Origin: Bacteroidaceae bacterium
GTDB taxonomy: Bacteria > Bacteroidota > Bacteroidia > Bacteroidales > Bacteroidaceae
Direction of reading: 5' to 3'
NCBI GenBank assembly: GCA_017453465.1
Contig: JAFTEV010000002.1
Coordinates: 1 to 64,000, forward strand
DNA: 64,000 nucleotides
Shown here in pieces: positions 1-7,690 of this stretch. How positions within the stretch are numbered: position 1 is the stretch's first letter; the number at the start of each line of letters is the position of its first letter. A program made the position numbers and the translations under genes. A model generated the notes under the pieces. That model saw only the letters and a program-made list of their open reading frames with translations. It did not search any database and was not told where the DNA came from.

Positions 1-180
1 TCTTGGGCTACTTTACCAACAGGTCTACCAATGCCTCTGCTGAATCACTCAACTCAAAGATCAAAGGATTCAGGGCACAACTCAGAGGAATACAGGATCT
101 GCCATTCTTTATGTATCGTTTACGGGTATTATTTGGGTAGGTGGTGAGTCAGTTCATCCACGGACTATTGCAACTGAGCC
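1..180 (+). mobile_element. Right end of an ISL3-type insertion sequence (left part outside window)
   Basis: The window opens inside a transposase reading frame (stop at 138-140). About 40 nt later the sequence, read inward from base 180 on the minus strand, begins GGCTCAGTTGCAATAG, a GGCT-type start as known for ISL3-family terminal repeats. From base 181 onward the DNA reads as the second half of a signal peptide that lacks its own start. I infer that the element ends at about 180 and is inserted in that gene. The left inverted repeat and the target duplication lie outside the window, so the exact edge is unproven. Confidence 0.6.
3..140 (+). CDS. ISL3/ISAon1-like transposase, C-terminal fragment
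   Basis: Only the last 45 codons are present; the frame is open from the window edge to TAG at 138-140. The translation contains YFTNRSTNASAESLNSKIK followed by a basic RAQLRGIQDLPFFMYRLR tail. This is the typical end of DDE transposases of the ISL3 (DDE_Tnp_ISL3/ISAon1) group in Bacteroidetes. The Glu in ASAES would correspond to the last acidic catalytic position of the family; that assignment is from memory of the family. The gene is cut by the window, not visibly broken. Confidence 0.75.
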   Translation: MGYFTNRSTNASAESLNSKIKGFRAQLRGIQDLPFFMYRLRVLFG

Positions 181-825
181 GCTATAGCTGCTTTCTCTCT
201 GTGTAACACTGTATCTGCACAATTTTCAAATTCTCGTGCTTCTGGCTCTTCCAGTCTTGACGGAAATGGTCCCAAAGTAGGTTACAAAGGGTTTGTAGAT
301 TTAGGCTACACTGTGGGATTGGGTGAAACCAAAATGGGGCGCTTTGCTTTGTCAACCACGCATGGTTATCAAATCAACCCTTATGTTTTTGCAGGTGTCG
401 GAGCTGGTGTAAATTGCTATAGAAAATCAGGAAAGACCTCATGGGGTGTTCCTATCTTTGCAGATGTACGTGGCAACCTTCTCAACAACAGTATCAGTCC
501 TTTCCTTGATCTCAAAATTGGTTATTCCGTTGCAGACATAAGCGGCTTTTATTTTTCACCATCCATTGGTTGCCGATTTGCAATCTCACAAAAAGCTGCT
601 TTCACCCTTAGCATTGGTTATGAGATGCAAAAAGGAAAAGCTCTTAATTTCATAAATGATGTCATAAACAAGTCTAACTATTGGGGTGATTACACAAGCT
701 ATTTGGGTGATTACACAAGCTATTTGGGTGATTACACAAGCTATTTGGGTGATTACACGAAAGAAGTAAAAAACGCCAAAATCAACTATGGCGGACTTGT
801 ATTAAGAGCAGGTATAGAATTTTAG
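181..825 (+). pseudogene. Outer-membrane beta-barrel protein gene, 5' end removed by IS insertion
   Basis: Read in frame from 181, the first residues are AAIAAFSLCNTVSAQ, clearly the end of a signal peptide with a VSA-Q cleavage site, but no ATG precedes it and an in-frame TGA lies at 175-177 in the IS end. The rest (about 200 residues) alternates hydrophobic and polar residues, with barrel-like segments such as YVFAGVGAGVNCY and FTLSIGYEMQ, and ends in Phe, as outer-membrane barrels do. A GTG at 313 could start a shorter product without export signal. Near the C-terminus the heptad GDYTSYL is repeated in tandem. Probably a dead gene unless the IS supplies a new start. Confidence 0.65.
685..757 (+). 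repeat. 21-bp tandem repeat, three copies plus a partial fourth, inside the broken barrel gene
   Basis: The unit encodes GDYTSYL. Copies at 685-705, 706-726 and 727-747 are identical and a partial one follows. Identity at the DNA level indicates recent slipped-strand expansion, probably in an extracellular loop or periplasmic turn. Confidence 0.9.
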
Positions 826-911
826 TTGTAAAAAGTAAAGGCTTTACAGCAAACAATGTTATTCAGTATTTGCGCTATTATTTTAGCAGCATTTAAATCA
901 ACAAAATGATT

Positions 912-1610
912 ATGAAGAAGATTATTCTTACAACTCTCGTAGCAGTAGCTTCACTCAGTGCAAGCGCACAATTCTATGTAGGTGGTGCCATTGGTTTCCA
1001 AACATCAAAGAGTGGAGAAAAGGATGCTAAGGCTCAGAATGTATTCACACTTTCACCAGAAATTGGTTATGACATCAATGAAAAGTGGACAGTTGGTGCA
1101 GACCTCAATTTTCAGTTTGCAAACCAAAAGAAAGGTGAAAACCTTGGCTTTGAAGTTTACGGACGTTACAACTATCTCAAGACAGGAATCGCCACACTCT
1201 TTGTAGAACTTGGTGTCGGTTATTCATCAAACAAGTTTGAATTTGATGGTGATGAAATTAAAGCTAATGTTAATGAAAAGGCAATTGACAATGCTATAGC
1301 AAACACTGATGCTGCTGTTGATGCAGCTATGGCAGCTGCTGAAGCAGGAGATGTGGATGCAGCTATGGCAGCTGCAGAAAATCTTGCAAAGGAGGCAGAA
1401 AATCTTGCAAAAGATGCAGAAAAGCCTTCATCTGAAAAGACTTTCTCTATTGCCTTCCGTCCTGGCATTAAAATTGCCCTTTCCGAAAAGGTTTCTCTTG
1501 TTGCCAAGACTGGCCTCATTGGTTATCAGAAGACTAAAGATGGCCCAAGCAAATTCAACATTGGTGTCAACAACGATGCCATTAAGCTGGGTGTTTACTA
1601 CAGCTTCTAA
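912..1610 (+). CDS. Small outer-membrane beta-barrel protein with an alanine-rich loop
   Basis: The product is 232 residues if started at the ATG followed by two Lys codons (912); an ATG two codons upstream (906) is possible. Signal peptide at residues 1-19 with cleavage SASA-Q. The mature protein has the amphipathic strand pattern of an 8-10-strand OmpW/OmpA-like barrel (FTLSPEIGYDI, WTVGADLNFQF, FVELGVGYSS, VSLVAKTGLIGYQ) and ends KLGVYYSF with the terminal Phe used for outer-membrane insertion. Residues about 118-172 are an Ala/Glu/Lys-rich helical insert with duplicated VDAAMAAAEAGD and ENLAK(E/D)A words. It sits 86 bp after the broken barrel gene and may be its paralogue. Function beyond porin/adhesin-like is unknown. 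Confidence 0.8.
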   Translation: MKKIILTTLVAVASLSASAQFYVGGAIGFQTSKSGEKDAKAQNVFTLSPEIGYDINEKWTVGADLNFQFANQKKGENLGFEVYGRYNYLKTGIATLFVELGVGYSSNKFEFDGDEIKANVNEKAIDNAIANTDAAVDAAMAAAEAGDVDAAMAAAENLAKEAENLAKDAEKPSSEKTFSIAFRPGIKIALSEKVSLVAKTGLIGYQKTKDGPSKFNIGVNNDAIKLGVYYSF

Positions 1611-1677
1611 AGAAACAATACCATATCGTGGCACGCTGGCCATGATATACATTCAATAATCTAAAATAGTTTTTTCG

Positions 1678-1711
1678 ATTGGGTTTGCTGGGAAGTAAGC
1701 CCAATTTTTTT
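1678..1711 (+). terminator. Rho-independent terminator after the barrel gene
   Basis: ATTGGGTTTGCT pairs with AGTAAGCCCAAT (G-U wobble and one mismatch) and is followed by a run of seven T. A second small hairpin (ATATCGTGGC with GGCCATGATAT) lies just upstream at about 1623-1647. Confidence 0.75.
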
Positions 1712-1815
1712 GTGCAGGAATGACCATGAATGGGCCATGCATTTGTCATAAATTATTTTTGGGACGGGATTTGTGTGTTGGAGATGGCCAATAGCATTGC
1801 AAATGGGGTGGTATA

Positions 1816-1845
1816 GGATTCTTTTTTGGTGATTGTAGGCAGAAA
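1816..1845. repeat. 30-bp direct repeat, copy 1 (downstream side of the ATPase gene)
   Basis: This matches 3537-3566 at 27 of 30 positions, sharing the block TGATTGTAGGCAGAAA. The two copies bracket the ATPase gene in direct orientation. Confidence 0.85.
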
Positions 1846-1856
1846 TTTCTTTGTCG

Positions 1857-3311
1857 TCAGCAAAACAAATCGTCCAGGGTGAGTTCTCGTTGTATGCATT
1901 CTGAATGCTCATTCCTGTCAATTCCCTTGGTCGTTATCATGGTCACAATGACATTCTTGTCTGTGTTTGTTGTCTCGATGAATGTCGAGACCTTGCGTTC
2001 AATGTCATCTTCGTCCTTGGCAGTCATAGCGTATGGTCTGTTCCAGAACTTCATTTCACAGATATTGATAGTCCTGTCTGCACGGTCAATGAGCATATCT
2101 ATCTGTGCAAAACGCTGTTCTCCTTTGCCAAACCACGAAAAGACATTGGCTGTTATGCCAGATATTCCCAGTGCCTTCTTGATTTGACTCACGTGGTTCA
2201 AACACAATATCTCGAAAGACAGTCCACTCCATGTGCTGTAAACATGGGAGTTTTGGTTGCTTGACCAATAATTGGCATCGTGGGCATCTGCTTTTTTCAT
2301 GACCTGAAAGTAGAACAGGGTGAAGGAATCGACAAGCTGGTAAAGCGTATCAGTGCTTTTTCTTTCCATGGAATTTTGTCTCGTCTGGTTTCCATTTGTC
2401 GTAATGAACGGTTCATAACTGCGGATAAACCCACAACTCTCCAACTCTTCAAGCATCATGGAGAACTTGCCGTTATCGGAGAGTTTTGTCTTTTCAAGCA
2501 CTTCCTGGCGGGTCAGTCCTTTTCCCTTGGCTGCCAATGCTGTAACAATCTTTATGTGGTTAGCAGCATTCTTATACAGCGAGTTGTACAAACTTTGGAA
2601 CTCGTCATGCAGTTCGCCATCCTCAGCAAAAACAAGCTTGTCAATGTTCTGTGCTACTCCTTCGCCCTTGTTCATTTTTGACAAATAGAAAGGCACACCA
2701 CCAAGTACCATATAGCACTCGGCAATCTGCTTTGTTGACAGACGGAATCCACGTGCATCAAAATACATCTGGCACTCTCTCAGCGTAAAGGGCTTCAGCG
2801 GAATCTTGTGGGTTACACGGTTGTGAAGACCACCCCTATTTTTAATCAGGTTGTTGATAATCCATGACGTTGCACTGCCACATACAATCAGTTTGATGTC
2901 ATCGCGCCATGATGCCCACGAATTCCAAAAATGTTCCAAGCCGCTGATAAAATTGGAGCGGGGAGTGTCCATCCATGGCATTTCGTCTATAAAGACAATC
3001 TTTTTACCCTCTGGCAGGGATTCCAAATAACGCTCAAGTGCCATGAATGCATCAAGCCATGTCTTAGCAAGAGGCACTTTGGAATCGCTTTTCCTGATGC
3101 CCTGCATGAAGTTCTTCAACTGAATACGCATCGAAACCTTGTTCATGCCAGCTACGTAAAAAGCATAGTCATTGCCGATGACTTTCTGTATGAGGAACGT
3201 CTTGCCCACACGCCTACGTCCATACACAGCAATGAATTCAGACTGCTCAGAGTTGAGGTATTCCTTCAACTGCTGTTGCTCTTTCTCGCGTCCAATGAAA
3301 AGCTTATCCAT
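1857..3311 (-). CDS. ATP-binding protein, archaeal-type AAA ATPase with C-terminal DUF234/nuclease-like domain
   Basis: The product is 484 residues. The N-terminus has the ATPase_2 (PF01637) pattern: FIGREKE at residues 6-11, Walker A GRRRVGKT at 31-38 and Walker B KKIVFIDEMPW at about 102-112. A winged-helix region follows (around 270-300, LTRQEVLEKTKLSDNGKF). The C-terminus carries QIDMLIDR then ICEMKFW, the D...ExK arrangement of PD-(D/E)XK nuclease-fold domains (DUF234). Such ATPases are abundant in Bacteroidetes, often in many copies, and their role is unknown; DNA handling or a defence/addiction role is only a guess. The gene stands alone, with its own promoter and flanking 30-bp direct repeats, suggesting it moved as a cassette. 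Confidence 0.85.
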   Translation of the reverse strand: MDKLFIGREKEQQQLKEYLNSEQSEFIAVYGRRRVGKTFLIQKVIGNDYAFYVAGMNKVSMRIQLKNFMQGIRKSDSKVPLAKTWLDAFMALERYLESLPEGKKIVFIDEMPWMDTPRSNFISGLEHFWNSWASWRDDIKLIVCGSATSWIINNLIKNRGGLHNRVTHKIPLKPFTLRECQMYFDARGFRLSTKQIAECYMVLGGVPFYLSKMNKGEGVAQNIDKLVFAEDGELHDEFQSLYNSLYKNAANHIKIVTALAAKGKGLTRQEVLEKTKLSDNGKFSMMLEELESCGFIRSYEPFITTNGNQTRQNSMERKSTDTLYQLVDSFTLFYFQVMKKADAHDANYWSSNQNSHVYSTWSGLSFEILCLNHVSQIKKALGISGITANVFSWFGKGEQRFAQIDMLIDRADRTINICEMKFWNRPYAMTAKDEDDIERKVSTFIETTNTDKNVIVTMITTKGIDRNEHSECIQRELTLDDLFC

Positions 3312-3344
3312 ACTATCTTGATTATTTGTTTGTTACTTATGCCG

Positions 3345-3376
3345 CAAAGGTACTTCTTTTTCTTCAAACAGCCAAG
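3345..3376 (-). promoter_or_regulatory. Bacteroidetes-type promoter for the ATPase gene
   Basis: On the minus strand, CTTG (near the -33 TTTG consensus), a 20-nt spacer and TACCTTTG (-7 box, consensus TAnnTTTG) lie 34 bp upstream of the ATG. Confidence 0.6.
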
Positions 3377-3536
3377 AATAATCCATGAAAACGGTCGCAG
3401 ATAGACCATTTTCTCTATATTAGCGACCCGTTTCATGCATTTTTCTGCAATAATCTGCCCGCTTTTGTGGAATTATGTCTTTGCTTCATGTAATAATGAC
3501 ATTTAAGCGTGTATGGACACGGAATAATTGCTCATC

Positions 3537-3566
3537 GGAATCTTTTTTAATGATTGTAGGCAGAAA
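3537..3566. repeat. 30-bp direct repeat, copy 2 (upstream side of the ATPase gene)
   Basis: Partner of 1816-1845, 27/30 identical, same orientation. It lies beyond the ATPase promoter, so the bracketed segment would include gene and promoter. Confidence 0.85.
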
Positions 3567-3586
3567 AGTTGAAAAGTGTGGCAAAG

Positions 3587-3681
3587 AAAGTTGACGCAAC
3601 GGCGTTGTTTGTAAAAACATCGGCGTTGTTTTCAGAAACAACGTACATTGTTTGTAAAAACAACGCCGTTGCGTGAACTTT
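3587..3681. repeat. 95-bp MITE-like palindrome
   Basis: Two 22-bp arms (3587-3608 and 3660-3681) are inverted copies with one mismatch. Their core is ACGCAACGGCGTTG. Between them a second hairpin, CGTTGTTTTCAGAAACAACG (3624-3643), and further GGCGTTGTTT and TTGTTTGTAAAAACA words are nested. It falls in the 517-bp gene-free stretch between the ATPase and the antiporter; no coding potential is seen there. It could be a mobile repeat, a terminator or a protein-binding site. Confidence 0.8.
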
Positions 3682-3747
3682 CATTGCAGACACGAGCAAA
3701 AATGTAGCAGTGACAGGGCGGTTTTAATCTATGTTTTTGCAAAGAAA

Positions 3748-3779
3748 TTTGTACAATCGGAAAGAAACAGCTAACTTTG
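3748..3779 (+). promoter_or_regulatory. Consensus Bacteroidetes promoter for the Ca/Na antiporter
   Basis: TTTG (3748-3751), exactly 20 nt, then TAACTTTG (3772-3779). This places the transcript start about 40 bp before the ATG at 3829 and supports that start over the in-frame TTG at 3817. Confidence 0.8.
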
Positions 3780-3828
3780 CGGGCAAAAGGAAAACTTAAT
3801 CATTGGAACACAATTATTGAACGATAAT

Positions 3829-4830
3829 ATGGATTTATTTCTTGACACAGTCTTCTTCATTGTGGGGTTGGCCCTGATTGTGAAGGGGGCTGACTGGCTG
3901 ACGGACGGGGCTGCGAGTGTGGCGCACAGGCTGGGCATCCCTACACTGGTGGTGGGCCTGACCATTGTGGCCATCGGGACTTCGGCCCCGGAGTTTGTGG
4001 TGAGCATGATGGGTGCACTGAAGGGTTCGCCCGACATTGCGATTGGCAATGTGGTGGGAAGCAATATCTTCAACATCTTTGGCATCATCGGGTGTACGGC
4101 TCTCATTTCGCCCATTGTGATGACGCGGAGCAACGTGGTGAGAGACCTGCCCATCATGGTGCTGACACAGGTAGTGCTGTTCATTATGTTGCTGGACGTG
4201 GTGCTAAGCAATGAGCAGACGAACAGCCTGTCGCGTGCCGACGGACTGATACTGTTGTGCCTGTTCGTGATGTTCCTGTACTACACGGTGCGGTTGGCAC
4301 GTGGAAAAAGCACAGAGGGCACGGAGAAGACGGAGGGCACAGAGATAGAGAAGGAGCTGAGTGGCTGGCAGATTTTGCTGATGATAGTCGGCGGGCTGGG
4401 CGCGCTGATTATGGGTGGTGACTGGATGGTGAGCGGTGCTTCGGGCATTGCAAAGGCCATGGGCGTGAGCGAAGCCATCATTGCGTTGACCATCGTGAGC
4501 ATCGGCACGTCGGCTCCAGAGCTGGCCACCAGCATCATGGCTGCCCGCAAGGGTGACAACGACATGGCTGTGGGCAACATTGTGGGCAGTGTGGTGTTCA
4601 ACACATTACTTATATTAGGGGCTTCGGCCACGGTCTATCCGTTGCCTATGGTGGGCATCACGATGGTTGACATGTACACGTTGCTGGCTGCGGCTTTCCT
4701 CTTCTGGGGTTTTGGCTTCTTCGGCGGCAAGCGGTATGTCATCACACGTGGAGAGGGACTACTGATGGTGCTGTTGCAGGTGGCTTATTATGTGTATTTA
4801 ATTGTTGAGAGTTTAGAGTTTAGAGTTTAG
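3829..4830 (+). CDS. Calcium/sodium antiporter, CaCA family (YrbG-like)
   Basis: The product is 333 residues starting at ATG 3829. It is an inner-membrane cation exchanger with about 10 membrane segments. The two inverted Na_Ca_ex halves each carry the alpha-repeat signature: GTSAPEFVVS with GNVVGSNIFN in the first half, GTSAPELATS with GNIVGSVVFN in the second; the acidic residues in these bind the cations. The central cytoplasmic loop holds a low-complexity KSTEGTEKTEGTEIEKE stretch whose DNA matches the intergenic CACAGAG word array near 28.1 kb. The last residues (VESLEFRV) and the stop are encoded by the start of a GTTTAGA array, so the C-terminus has been rewritten by repeats. Monocistronic by appearance. 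Confidence 0.9.
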   Translation: MDLFLDTVFFIVGLALIVKGADWLTDGAASVAHRLGIPTLVVGLTIVAIGTSAPEFVVSMMGALKGSPDIAIGNVVGSNIFNIFGIIGCTALISPIVMTRSNVVRDLPIMVLTQVVLFIMLLDVVLSNEQTNSLSRADGLILLCLFVMFLYYTVRLARGKSTEGTEKTEGTEIEKELSGWQILLMIVGGLGALIMGGDWMVSGASGIAKAMGVSEAIIALTIVSIGTSAPELATSIMAARKGDNDMAVGNIVGSVVFNTLLILGASATVYPLPMVGITMVDMYTLLAAAFLFWGFGFFGGKRYVITRGEGLLMVLLQVAYYVYLIVESLEFRV

Positions 4831-4883
4831 AGTTTAGAGACTTTGCTGTATCTTCTATAAACACTAAACTATCAACTCTAAAC
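4811..4883. repeat. GTTTAGA heptamer array with inverted partner
   Basis: Four tandem GTTTAGA units (4811-4838) overlap the antiporter stop codon. A facing ACTAAACTATCAACTCTAAAC segment (4863-4883) can pair with them, giving an imperfect hairpin between the antiporter and the ABC ATPase gene. Confidence 0.75.
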
Positions 4884-4897
4884 GAAAAAAAATATTT

Positions 4898-5959
4898 ATG
4901 ACAAGCATAGAACTAAAAGGACTCACCACGGGTTATAAGCAAAGAGGTGGTGAGGCTGTGGTATCGAAAGACCTGAATGCCACACTGAATACAGGCGAAC
5001 TGACTTGCCTGCTGGGACCTAACGGTGCGGGCAAGTCCACCTTGTTGCGCACACTGTGTGCCTTCCAGCCAGCACTGGGGGGCACCGTCCAGGTGATGGG
5101 CCATGAGCTGAACTCCTATAAGCAGCACGAACTGGCCAAGCTCATCAGTGTGGTACTGACGGACAATGGCGGGGTGAAGAACATGACCTCCTTCGACGTG
5201 GTCGGCATGGGACGCAGCCCTTACACGGGCTTCTGGGGCCGACTGAACGAGAAGGACAAGGCCGTGGTGGGCAAATGTTTCCAGTGGGTTGGCATCGAAG
5301 ACCTGAAGGAGCGCAAGATGAGTACGCTGTCCGACGGCGAATGTCAGAAGGTGATGATAGCCAAGGCTCTGGCACAGGAGACGCCCATCGTCTTTCTGGA
5401 TGAGCCGACGGCCTACCTGGACTATCCCAGCAAGATTCAGATGATGATGTTGCTCCTCAGGCTGGCACGCACACTGAAGAAGACTATCTTCCTGAGTACG
5501 CACGACTTGGAACACGCCCTTCAGGTGGCCGACCAAATCTGGCTGCTCGACAAGGAGCATGGCCTTGTGACGGGTTCGCCCGAAGACCTGAGCATCGAGG
5601 GAGAGATTGAGACGTACTTCAACCGTGAAGGCATCAGCTACGACCGTGAGCTGTGCACCTTCCAGATTAGTCACGAGACGGCACGCCAGGTGGAACTGCG
5701 TGGCGACAAGTCGAAGCTGGAGTACAGGCTGTGTCAGAAGGCTCTGATACGCAATGGCATCCAGCCCGTAGAGCACACGACCGACTGCCCTGTGGTCATC
5801 AGTGTGCCGGGCGACGGCACTTACCGGCTTATTGAGCACGGAAAGGAGACCTACAAGGCTGTGCGCATTGAGCACCTGCTGTGCACGGTGGTGCCCGCTA
5901 TGATAAAGAATCAGATTGCTGCCATCCGTGAGGCTGCCGAACTTAAACCATACGAATAG
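4898..5959 (+). CDS. ABC transporter ATP-binding protein, iron-siderophore/heme/cobalamin type
   Basis: The product is 353 residues. Walker A GPNGAGKST at 40-48, signature LSDGE at 144-148, Walker B IVFLDEP at 164-170 and the switch His in STHDLEH at 202 are all intact. The insert after Walker A and the IWLLD/EDLSIEGEIETYF region resemble FecE/BtuD/HmuV ATPases that drive iron-chelate, heme or B12 import. Residues about 235-353 form an extra C-terminal domain seen in Bacteroidetes members. No permease or substrate-binding gene is adjacent. The M6 protease gene starts one base after its stop, and a CbiK-like chelatase gene follows, hinting at tetrapyrrole or metal acquisition. Confidence 0.85.
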   Translation: MTSIELKGLTTGYKQRGGEAVVSKDLNATLNTGELTCLLGPNGAGKSTLLRTLCAFQPALGGTVQVMGHELNSYKQHELAKLISVVLTDNGGVKNMTSFDVVGMGRSPYTGFWGRLNEKDKAVVGKCFQWVGIEDLKERKMSTLSDGECQKVMIAKALAQETPIVFLDEPTAYLDYPSKIQMMMLLLRLARTLKKTIFLSTHDLEHALQVADQIWLLDKEHGLVTGSPEDLSIEGEIETYFNREGISYDRELCTFQISHETARQVELRGDKSKLEYRLCQKALIRNGIQPVEHTTDCPVVISVPGDGTYRLIEHGKETYKAVRIEHLLCTVVPAMIKNQIAAIREAAELKPYE

Positions 5960-5960
5960 A

Positions 5961-7670
5961 ATGATGAAGTTATATGTGTGGATGCTTGTGGGGTGTATGC
6001 TTTTCGGGAGCATGGACAGTGCTTATACCATGCCCGCAAAGTCAGCCCCCATTACGGTGGTGAACAGCGACGGCTCGGTGCTCACCATTGTGCTGCGCGG
6101 TGACGAGAACTGCCATTTCTACACCACACTGGACGGTGTGCCCGTGGTGCAGGAAGAGGGCGGAGACTATCGGCTGGCTCCAGAACTTGCCGACTCCATC
6201 CAGGCAAGATGGAAGGAGAAGCGCACGCGGCGCAATGAGCGACGAATGGCCAAGATGCAGGAACGCAGGGCCAAGGCTCGACAGGGTGCACCTATGGCTG
6301 CGGCCTATCAGGGGAAGAAGCGTGGCATTGTCATCCTGGCCAACTTCAGCAATTTGCAGATGAAGTCAGCCAACAGCCGGGAGGCTTTTCTGCGCCAGTT
6401 CAACGAAGTAGGCTACCATGAGGACGACCACTACGGCTCGGTTCACGACTATTTCTACGACCAGTCTTACGGACGGCTGGACCTGGAGTTTGATGTGTTT
6501 GGCCCTGTGACGGTCAGCCAGAAATATGGTCACTATGGAGCCAATAACGCCAAGGGCGAAGATTTGTATGTGGCGGAGCTTGCCGCAGAAGTGTGTCAGC
6601 TGGCCGATGAGCAGTATGACATCACATGGAGCAATTATGATTGGGACGGAGACAGAGAGGTGGACCAGGTGTACATCATCTATGCTGGTTATGGAGAGAA
6701 CAATGGTGCGCCGAACAATACCGTCTGGCCACACGAATGGACGCTGAGCGAGGGCAGGCAGTACTATGACGGCAATGGTTCTATCAAGCTGGGTGGCTGT
6801 ATCATTGACACTTACGCCATGAGTTGCGAACTGCGTGGCACCAGGGGCAGCACCATGAATGGCATTGGCACGGCCTGTCATGAGTTTAGCCATTGTCTGG
6901 GCTTCCCCGACTTCTACGACACCAGCTACAGCGGCGGATTTGGCATGAACAGCTGGGACTTGATGGACGTTGGCAGCTATAACGGCAAGAAGCTCTGCGG
7001 CGAGTGTCCCTCAGGCTTCACGGCCTACGAGCGGTGGTATGCAGGGTGGCTGACTCCGACAGAGCTGGACAGTCCGGCCACCATCACCGATATGCCAGCC
7101 CTGCAAGACACAGCTGTCGCGTACATTATATATAATAATGGAAACAAGAACGAGTATTTCATGCTGGAGAATCGCCAGAACAGAGGCTGGTTTAGATACA
7201 CCTACAACTACACATCCTGCCATGGTCTGCTGGTTACCCACGTGGACTACAATGCCAGAGCATGGAGGAACAATGAACTCAACAACACTGCCAACCATCA
7301 GCGGATGTCCATCATTCCGGCAGGAGGAGAATATGGCACGTATAACTATGGCGCATACGAAATAACGCAGTACACCTATATGTCGCACCTGTTTCCTGGC
7401 TGGTACAACGTAACTGAACTGACCAACGCATCCCACAGTTCCGCTGGCGGCAAACTGTTCAACCAGAACACGGATGGCTCTTACTACATGAACAAGCCCA
7501 TCACCGAGATTGAGGAGAAGAATGGACTGATTTCCTTTAAGTTCATGGGCGGGAAGACAGCCGTCAAACTGGAAGACATCACAAACTTGATTGGCCTGTA
7601 CTTGAGCACCAACGGCCTTGTGAAACTCAGCCATATCACAGCCTTGATTGACAGGTATCTGGAGAATTGA
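5961..7670 (+). CDS. Secreted M6-family metalloprotease with dockerin-like tail
   Basis: The product is 569 residues from ATG 5961, one base after the ABC ATPase stop; a signal peptide covers roughly residues 1-24. It belongs to the M6 (immune inhibitor A-like) peptidases: zinc motif HEFSHCLGFPD at residues 307-317 (two His, catalytic Glu308), followed by a Met-containing turn (NSWDLMDVG). A propeptide-like region precedes GKKRGIVILANFSN. The final 40 residues contain two similar helices (KLEDITNLIGLYL and KLSHITALIDRYL) like Bacteroidales dockerin-type repeats but without the Asp/Asn calcium ligands. Probably degrades host or dietary protein outside the cell or in the periplasm. Confidence 0.87.
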   Translation: MMKLYVWMLVGCMLFGSMDSAYTMPAKSAPITVVNSDGSVLTIVLRGDENCHFYTTLDGVPVVQEEGGDYRLAPELADSIQARWKEKRTRRNERRMAKMQERRAKARQGAPMAAAYQGKKRGIVILANFSNLQMKSANSREAFLRQFNEVGYHEDDHYGSVHDYFYDQSYGRLDLEFDVFGPVTVSQKYGHYGANNAKGEDLYVAELAAEVCQLADEQYDITWSNYDWDGDREVDQVYIIYAGYGENNGAPNNTVWPHEWTLSEGRQYYDGNGSIKLGGCIIDTYAMSCELRGTRGSTMNGIGTACHEFSHCLGFPDFYDTSYSGGFGMNSWDLMDVGSYNGKKLCGECPSGFTAYERWYAGWLTPTELDSPATITDMPALQDTAVAYIIYNNGNKNEYFMLENRQNRGWFRYTYNYTSCHGLLVTHVDYNARAWRNNELNNTANHQRMSIIPAGGEYGTYNYGAYEITQYTYMSHLFPGWYNVTELTNASHSSAGGKLFNQNTDGSYYMNKPITEIEEKNGLISFKFMGGKTAVKLEDITNLIGLYLSTNGLVKLSHITALIDRYLEN

Positions 7671-7690
7671 ACATTGAAACAGAATGGCTT

